A stretch of 16,974 nucleotides of DNA from DATDAW01 sp036524675 (GTDB taxonomy: Bacteria; Verrucomicrobiota; Verrucomicrobiia; Chthoniobacterales; DASVRZ01). The translations under genes and the position numbers were made by a program. The notes under the pieces were generated by a model. The model saw only the letters and a program-made list of their open reading frames with translations, was not told the origin of the DNA and did no database searches. The first letter of the stretch is position 1. Every line of letters starts with the position of its first letter. This document shows, one piece after another, positions 13,453 to 16,974 of the stretch. The stretch lies in contig DATDBU010000099.1 in the NCBI GenBank assembly GCA_036524675.1, positions 1-16,974 on the forward strand, written 5' to 3'.

Positions 13453-14622
13453 TCACGTGAAGGAAGACTGCCGTACGGATGCGGCCGGCGCCAGGACGCG
13501 CCGGCGCAGAATTTGGCGGGCGTGAGTCTCGGCGCAGGCGAAGACCGCTTTGTAAACCTCGCAGTAGGGATCCTTGGCCATCATCGTGCCGAGGGCGCTA
13601 TAGGTCCGCACCGGGCAACCGCCGTGGCAAATCGAAAGAAAACGGCATGCCAGGCAGTCGGCGTTTTCCACCAAATACTTCGGGCGCTCGACGAAATCGC
13701 GCCGGGCGCTGCTGGTACGGAGCATGTGTGTCAGGTCGGGTTCGCGGAAGATGTTGCCGAAGAATGCCTCCGGGTAGCTGGTGACCCAGCAGTCACATTG
13801 CGCGACGGTCCCCTTCGCATCCACGGAGATAAACTGGTTCGAACAGTTCTCCTTCCAAATGCACGGCAGCCGCGCCGGCTTTCCCGTGAAGTGATCCATC
13901 AACGCGTCGAACGGCCCCAGTGAAACGCCCGCATCATAGCCGCGCTCCATCCAGACATCGAACAGGCCGCTGAGAAACCCGGCAAGCTCGCTGGTATCCA
14001 GCTGGAAGCGGCCCTCGACCTTTGCGGCCGGCCCGCCGGGAAACGGCGTGTTCACCTGAAAATTGTCGATCGCGAGTTCCTCCGCAAAATAGCGATAGAA
14101 GCGCTCCGGACCCGCATCGAGGCTCGCGCGGTGGAGCACGGCAATGACGCCGACTTTGATCCCCGCCGCACGCGCTTCGTGCAACCGCCGCGTCCAAAGC
14201 TCGGTGTAGGCTTCGGCACCGCCCTTGAAGAGCTTGCGATGGACGTTCGGGAAATCCATCGAGGTGCCGAGCGAGCCGTTGAACATCTCGCGCAGCACAT
14301 CGTTCCACGCGGGCGAGTAGCCGATGAGATTCGTCTGAAGGTAGTGGGTAAAACGGCGGCCGCGTTCGGCAGCCGCGCGATCCATGATCTGCCCGGCCTC
14401 GGCAAACCACGCCGGGCCCATGATCATCGCCTCGCCACCTTGCCAGTAAATTTCGCACTCCCCGATGCCCATCTGATCGAGGTGATCCAGCAGGCGACAC
14501 GTCAGCAGTGGCACCAGCGCGAGCGAGAGGCGATGCGGTTCTTTGTGCTCGAAGCAGTAATCGCACGCAACGTTGCATTCCGCCGTCGGCAACAAGATCA
14601 CGCTGAAGACGCGGCCGCTCAT
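13453..14622 (-). CDS. Radical SAM/SPASM peptide maturase (putative cyclophane-forming)
   Basis: A 389-residue radical SAM enzyme. The N-terminal cluster motif is C16-N-V-A-C20-D-Y-C23-F, which binds the 4Fe-4S cluster that cleaves S-adenosylmethionine. The SAM-binding GGE motif is at 62-64 (YWQGGEA). The C terminus has a complete SPASM pattern: C260-x10-G-x4-C276, then C323-x2-C-x5-C-x3-C336 and C354, enough for two auxiliary clusters. Such enzymes modify ribosomal peptides or act as sulfatase maturases; no sulfatase is present, while a W-x-N repeat peptide is encoded in the same operon, which favours peptide crosslinking. Its ATG overlaps the partner gene's stop (ATGA), so translation is coupled. 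The C-terminal tail after residue 370 is basic and variable. The specific chemistry is inferred. Confidence 0.85.
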   Translation of the reverse strand: MSGRVFSVILLPTAECNVACDYCFEHKEPHRLSLALVPLLTCRLLDHLDQMGIGECEIYWQGGEAMIMGPAWFAEAGQIMDRAAAERGRRFTHYLQTNLIGYSPAWNDVLREMFNGSLGTSMDFPNVHRKLFKGGAEAYTELWTRRLHEARAAGIKVGVIAVLHRASLDAGPERFYRYFAEELAIDNFQVNTPFPGGPAAKVEGRFQLDTSELAGFLSGLFDVWMERGYDAGVSLGPFDALMDHFTGKPARLPCIWKENCSNQFISVDAKGTVAQCDCWVTSYPEAFFGNIFREPDLTHMLRTSSARRDFVERPKYLVENADCLACRFLSICHGGCPVRTYSALGTMMAKDPYCEVYKAVFACAETHARQILRRRVLAPAASVRQSSFT

Positions 14623-15527
14623 AACGGTTCGCCTTCGGTTGCAATCGGCCCTACGGCTTCGGCTGTAGCCGGCTGCATCACTTCGGTTGCAGCCAGCCTC
14701 ATTGAGGCCGGCAGCGCGGCGAGTTCCTGCCCGATTTCCTCAGCCGCCGTGGCGATCGTGGCGAAAAGCTGCTTCACGCCGGCGCAAGAATACGTGCGGT
14801 CCGGCCACTTGAAATATCCCGCACATGTCTGCTGCCACGGACACGTCACGCACTCCGCTCCTTCCGCAACGAGACCGGCGAGGTGCCGTTCGACGAAGCC
14901 CTCGAGCGCCCCTTCGTCTGCCTTCGGCTCTACTGAGCGCGGCAAGCGCAGCTGCCCATCGTGGCCGTAGCGCACGAACACCGCAGGATCTTCCTCAAGG
15001 ATCATCCAGAGCGAGCCAAAGCCGGAGTTCCGCATCGCTGCCAGCAGCGAATGGAATGGCTCCACTGGCGTCTCGACCATCGGGTCGTGCAGATAAAACG
15101 AGATCGCTCCGGCCAGCTCATCGAGTGCCTCCCTTGACGGCTGGCTAGGCAGCAGCCGCACCGGAATCCGGAGCGATGCGGCAAGCCGGAGCGCTTTTAG
15201 AAAACCTTGCGTCGCCGGCATCGTCACCCGCACTTCGCGCGCCCCGAGGACATCCACCAGCCTGTAGAGGTTCGCGAACTCCGCTCCCGGATCGGAGAGC
15301 ACCACATCGAGCGGTACGTCCGACCCACCCCCCGCAGCCGCCACGCACGCGTCCGCATCGACCAACAGTCGCTCAACCTGGAGCCACTGAACATCGGGCG
15401 ACGGTTCGCGCAACCAGTGTTGGAGCTCTTCGGAGGTCCTGATCACAGCGACAAATGCGCGCCCTTCGTGTTCCGCGATTGACTCCGAGGGCAGGAAGAC
15501 CAAGGGCTGATCAGAGGGTTCGGTCAT
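14619..15527 (-). CDS. Radical-SAM-like partner protein with SPASM-like cysteines but no CxxxCxxC
   Basis: A 302-residue protein that I cannot assign to a named family. The middle (about 70-160) alternates short strands and helices (LDVVLSDPG, AREVRVTMPATQGFLKALRLA, IPVRLLPSQPS, DELAGAISFYLHDP) like part of a radical SAM barrel. The C-terminal part holds C226-V-T-C229-x5-C235-x12-C248 (CVTCPWQQTCAGYFKWP), similar to the C-x2-C-x5-C of SPASM domains. There is no N-terminal CxxxCxxC, so it should not cleave SAM itself. It lies between the precursor and the radical SAM gene and overlaps the latter by 4 bp, as expected for a subunit or docking partner. It could bind the precursor leader or an iron-sulfur cluster. 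The ATG at 15527 is the first in frame. Confidence 0.6.
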   Translation of the reverse strand: MTEPSDQPLVFLPSESIAEHEGRAFVAVIRTSEELQHWLREPSPDVQWLQVERLLVDADACVAAAGGGSDVPLDVVLSDPGAEFANLYRLVDVLGAREVRVTMPATQGFLKALRLAASLRIPVRLLPSQPSREALDELAGAISFYLHDPMVETPVEPFHSLLAAMRNSGFGSLWMILEEDPAVFVRYGHDGQLRLPRSVEPKADEGALEGFVERHLAGLVAEGAECVTCPWQQTCAGYFKWPDRTYSCAGVKQLFATIATAAEEIGQELAALPASMRLAATEVMQPATAEAVGPIATEGEPL

Positions 15528-15657
15528 TCAGTTTGTCAATTAAGTGCGCCCTAAACCTGAGTCTGAATCGTCCTTCGTTCTCGTCCGCGTCCTCGCTCTG
15601 TTTCTCGTGTGGCGCGTTTTCGACGACGAGGAGGAAGAATGAGGACGAGAAAAAAGA
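15528..15657 (-). other. Spacer between the precursor and partner genes with an imperfect inverted repeat
   Basis: On the - strand the 130-bp spacer starts with a TTCTCGTC-type arm (15651-15644) and later has GACGAGAA (15580-15573) and GAGGACG, so a long imperfect hairpin can form from these CTCGTCC/GGACGAG repeats. It could separate expression of the abundant precursor from that of the enzymes. No open frame or second precursor is visible. Confidence 0.4.
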
Positions 15658-16005
15658 CTACCGGCGATTCACCCACGCGCCGCCGCCCACACCGCGGCGG
15701 TTCACCCACCCGCCGCCTCCGCCTCCGCCGCCGTTAATCCACCCGCCTGCCCGGTTTACCCAACCGGCGCCATTTACCCACCCGCCGCCGCCGCCGCCGT
15801 TGATCCAGCCTCCACCGGCAACACCTCGGCGATTCACCCATCCGGCCGCGCGAGCTTCCGGGCTGGAACTCAACCACATTCCTCCGACCGCTGCGATGAT
15901 GGCTGCGCCAGACCATTTCCCGACGCTATGCAAAAACTCCCTGCGCATTTGCAGATCGCTCTGCTCCGGTCCGGCCGCCGGTTGATTCGATGGTATGTCA
16001 TTCAT
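15658..16005 (-). CDS. RiPP precursor peptide: Tat-type leader plus seven W-(V/I)-N motifs
   Basis: A 115-residue peptide. Residues 1-53 form a leader with a twin-arginine motif (RREFL at 21-25), a hydrophobic segment (GAAIIAAVGGMWL) and a signal-peptidase-like ARA before residue 54. The core (54-115) is almost entirely Gly, Trp, Val/Ile, Asn, Arg and Ala. Trp occurs at 56, 67, 76, 82, 89, 100 and 111, each followed by V or I and then Asn (N58, 69, 78, 84, 91, 102, 113). An aromatic-x-Asn motif is what three-residue cyclophane maturases crosslink, from the aromatic ring to the beta-carbon of the third residue. The ATG at 16005 has a good ribosome binding site, AGGAG (16019-16015), nine bases upstream. 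The stop follows WVNRR directly. It lies 28 bp after the SnoaL-like gene and upstream of the enzymes. Confidence 0.75.
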   Translation of the reverse strand: MNDIPSNQPAAGPEQSDLQMRREFLHSVGKWSGAAIIAAVGGMWLSSSPEARAAGWVNRRGVAGGGWINGGGGGGWVNGAGWVNRAGGWINGGGGGGGGWVNRRGVGGGAWVNRR

Positions 16006-16014
16006 AATTCGAGA

Positions 16015-16019
16015 CTCCT
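16015..16019 (-). promoter_or_regulatory. Ribosome binding site of the RiPP precursor
   Basis: AGGAG on the - strand, 9 bases before the ATG at 16005. It is the clearest Shine-Dalgarno among the genes of this operon and fixes the precursor start. Confidence 0.65.
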
Positions 16020-16033
16020 GACTAACTTTTCGA

Positions 16034-16534
16034 TTATTTCGTTACGGGCCCGGGGCCGCCAGTGAGCGTGGAGAAATGCATCGAGGCGATCTTCCATGCG
16101 GCGCCGCTTTTGGCCACCGTAAGCGAGACATTCAATGGGTAGGTAAACTCCTTGCCGTCCTTCTTTCCTTTAATGTCCCCGGAAGCCATCAGCCAGCCCA
16201 TGTCCGTGCCCAGGTTGCCGATCTTGAAATGATACTTAAAATCCTGCTGCCCCTTGTCATAACCCTCGAAGAAATGCTCGTAAGCCACTTTGATCTCGTC
16301 GGGGCCGGACCACATCTCGCCGGGGCCGGTGCCCATGATGGCGGCCTTGTCCGCGAGACACTTCATGACGCCCTCGAGATCATGGTTGGTCGTGGCGTCA
16401 TCGTGTGCCTTCAGCAACGCGTGAATCTGCTCCAGCTCTGGGTTGGCGGACTCCTTCGCTCGCGCGATGGGTGCAACAGTTGCTGCGGCGACAAGGCCGG
16501 ATACTCCTGCAATGACAGCGGTTCTACGGTTCAT
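16034..16534 (-). CDS. Secreted SnoaL-like / NTF2-superfamily protein
   Basis: A 166-residue protein. The N terminus (NRRTAVIAGVSGLVAAATVA, ending in ARA at about 26) looks like a signal peptide, and the RR pair could make it a Tat substrate like the neighbouring precursor. The mature part has the SnoaL_3-type pattern: IHALLKAHDDATTNHDLEGVMKCLADKAAIMGTGPGEMWSG, then EIKVAYEHFFEGY, and a final beta sheet ending in AAWKIASMHFSTL. The family includes isomerases and binding proteins; the ligand here is unknown. It is 28 bp upstream of the RiPP precursor on the same strand, so it is probably the first gene of that operon and acts in the periplasm on, or with, the exported peptide. It is unrelated in position to the cassette SnoaL gene at 3775. 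Confidence 0.8.
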   Translation of the reverse strand: MNRRTAVIAGVSGLVAAATVAPIARAKESANPELEQIHALLKAHDDATTNHDLEGVMKCLADKAAIMGTGPGEMWSGPDEIKVAYEHFFEGYDKGQQDFKYHFKIGNLGTDMGWLMASGDIKGKKDGKEFTYPLNVSLTVAKSGAAWKIASMHFSTLTGGPGPVTK

Positions 16535-16641
16535 AAGGGGGGTGTTCTGGGATGGTTATTCAGATGAGAGGGTGAATGAGCTGTAACGCGTTGGGCAACT
16601 ACGATTCAAAGCTGCCGGGTGTAGTTCGAAGAGGATGAATA

Positions 16642-16693
16642 GAAGCGAACCGCTCTGGCGATGGGACTTTCGTCTTACCAGGCGGTTCGTTTC
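16642..16693. repeat. Nested long inverted repeat upstream of the RiPP operon
   Basis: GAAGCGAACCGC (16642-16653) pairs with GCGGTTCGTTTC (16682-16693) with one mismatch that is a G-U pair in RNA. Inside it, CTGG (16655-16658) pairs with CCAG (16678-16681), and GAC with GTC around the tip. It could be a mobile-element relic or an RNA leader structure. Confidence 0.5.
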
Positions 16694-16705
16694 ATGTGGA
16701 GGATT

Positions 16706-16730
16706 TAGCCGGCCTCTGTGAGGCCGGCTA
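16706..16730 (-). terminator. Perfect 11-bp hairpin, probable 3' end of the outer membrane protein mRNA
   Basis: TAGCCGGCCTC (16706-16716) and GAGGCCGGCTA (16720-16730) pair perfectly with a 3-base loop. It lies about 105 bp downstream of the beta-barrel gene's stop on the - strand. No T-tract follows on either strand, so it may be a factor-assisted terminator or an mRNA-stabilising end. Confidence 0.4.
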
Positions 16731-16834
16731 TCGCGTGCTTGCCGGCGTGTTTTTCAAACACGGCTCAGGCTGTTCAGGCTTTAGCTTTGGGTGCCAGTTT
16801 TGCCTTTCAGCCTAATTATTTTTCGTCCGACTAC

Positions 16835-16974
16835 TTAGAAGTGCCAGCGCAGGCCGAGCACGACGATTTGCTGAGGGATGTTATCGCCGGCGAAACTGGC
16901 ATCCTCATAGTTCAGGAATTTGTATTCGAGAAAGGTGCTCACCTTTTCGGTCCAGTAGTAGTCGGCGCCCGCGA
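16835..16974 (-). CDS. Outer membrane beta-barrel protein, C-terminal end (partial)
   Basis: Only the last 45 codons are in the window; the gene enters from the right. The residues alternate polar and hydrophobic, as in membrane strands (KVSTFLEYKFLNYEDA; QQIVVLGLRWHF), and the protein ends in an aromatic residue, phenylalanine. This matches the C-terminal signal recognised by the BAM complex for insertion into the outer membrane. It therefore supports a Gram-negative host. The family, such as a porin or opacity-type barrel, cannot be fixed from this part. It is on the same strand as the RiPP operon but 300 bp upstream, with hairpins between, so co-transcription is uncertain. Confidence 0.75.
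   Translation of the reverse strand, partial: AGADYYWTEKVSTFLEYKFLNYEDASFAGDNIPQQIVVLGLRWHF

Larger units (their letters stand above)
16535..16834. other. Intergenic region upstream of the RiPP operon, rich in hairpins
   Basis: About 300 bp with no gene. It holds three separate palindromes, listed individually or in this entry. A hairpin GTGTTT-ttc-AAACAC lies at 16747-16761. I could not identify a confident promoter for the operon, and the bases just before the SnoaL-like ATG are C-rich on the - strand, without a Shine-Dalgarno. Confidence 0.4.

Noticed and set aside
13453..14622. Anaerobic sulfatase-maturating enzyme as the function of the radical SAM protein
   Set aside because: The domain layout allows it, but no sulfatase gene is present and a repeat peptide with crosslinkable motifs lies in the same operon.
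13934..14970. Long alternative frames on both strands within the radical SAM operon
   Set aside because: High GC keeps shadow frames open; only the annotated frames contain the cysteine motifs and SPASM pattern.
15455..15985. A Pro-rich 176-codon + frame opposite the precursor
   Set aside because: Its proline runs are the reverse complement of the glycine repeats; the - frame has the ribosome binding site, signal peptide and operon context.

Overview
The window looks like a chromosomal segment of moderate-to-high GC from a Gram-negative bacterium of the PVC group, most likely Verrucomicrobiota. This is inferred from the 'four helix bundle suffix' protein with a zinc ribbon, the Uma2 gene, the dispersed palindromic elements and the style of the RiPP cluster. 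No rRNA or other strict phylogenetic marker is present. Housekeeping genes (clpB, moeA, tRNA-Ser) alternate with accessory, decayed or mobile DNA.

Layout. 1-822: the 3' end of an ABC exporter gene and a Uma2-family gene on +. 819-3380: clpB on -, convergent with Uma2. 3715-7323: a relic sedentary integron. A truncated, frameshifted integron integrase (+, 6989-7323) faces away from a run of short -strand genes: SnoaL-like, DUF1801-like, a 4-TM protein and a 2-TM protein. Most of these are followed within a few bases of their stop codon by an attC-like palindromic site. An IS110-family remnant (about 5632-6470) lies inside the array. 7533-8184: a small frameshifted gene and a 42-bp tandem repeat. 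8178-10620: a tightly coupled -strand operon of lipoprotein, moeA and a PLP-dependent dehydratase. 10666-10798: promoter and tRNA-Ser(GCU). 11021-11107: a strong terminator, possibly ending a small RNA. 11129-11905: an LssY C-terminal domain protein. 12113-13116: decayed coding DNA and a frameshifted four-helix-bundle/zinc-ribbon gene. 13310-13364: a compact palindromic element. 13453-16534: a RiPP cluster. 16835-16974: the 3' end of an outer-membrane beta-barrel gene.

The most interesting system is the RiPP cluster on the - strand. In transcription order it encodes a secreted SnoaL-like protein, a glycine-rich precursor with seven W-(V/I)-N motifs behind an apparent twin-arginine signal peptide, a radical-SAM-like partner that lacks the N-terminal CxxxCxxC but keeps SPASM-like cysteines, and a full radical SAM/SPASM enzyme whose gene overlaps the partner gene by ATGA. 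The W-x-N motifs match the aromatic-x-Asn pattern used by three-residue-cyclophane (triceptide) maturases. I infer that the cytoplasmic enzymes crosslink Trp to Asn and that the Tat route then exports the modified peptide. The second notable system is the integron relic: the gene orientation, the attC stems with an extra-helical base and the IntI fragment agree with each other.
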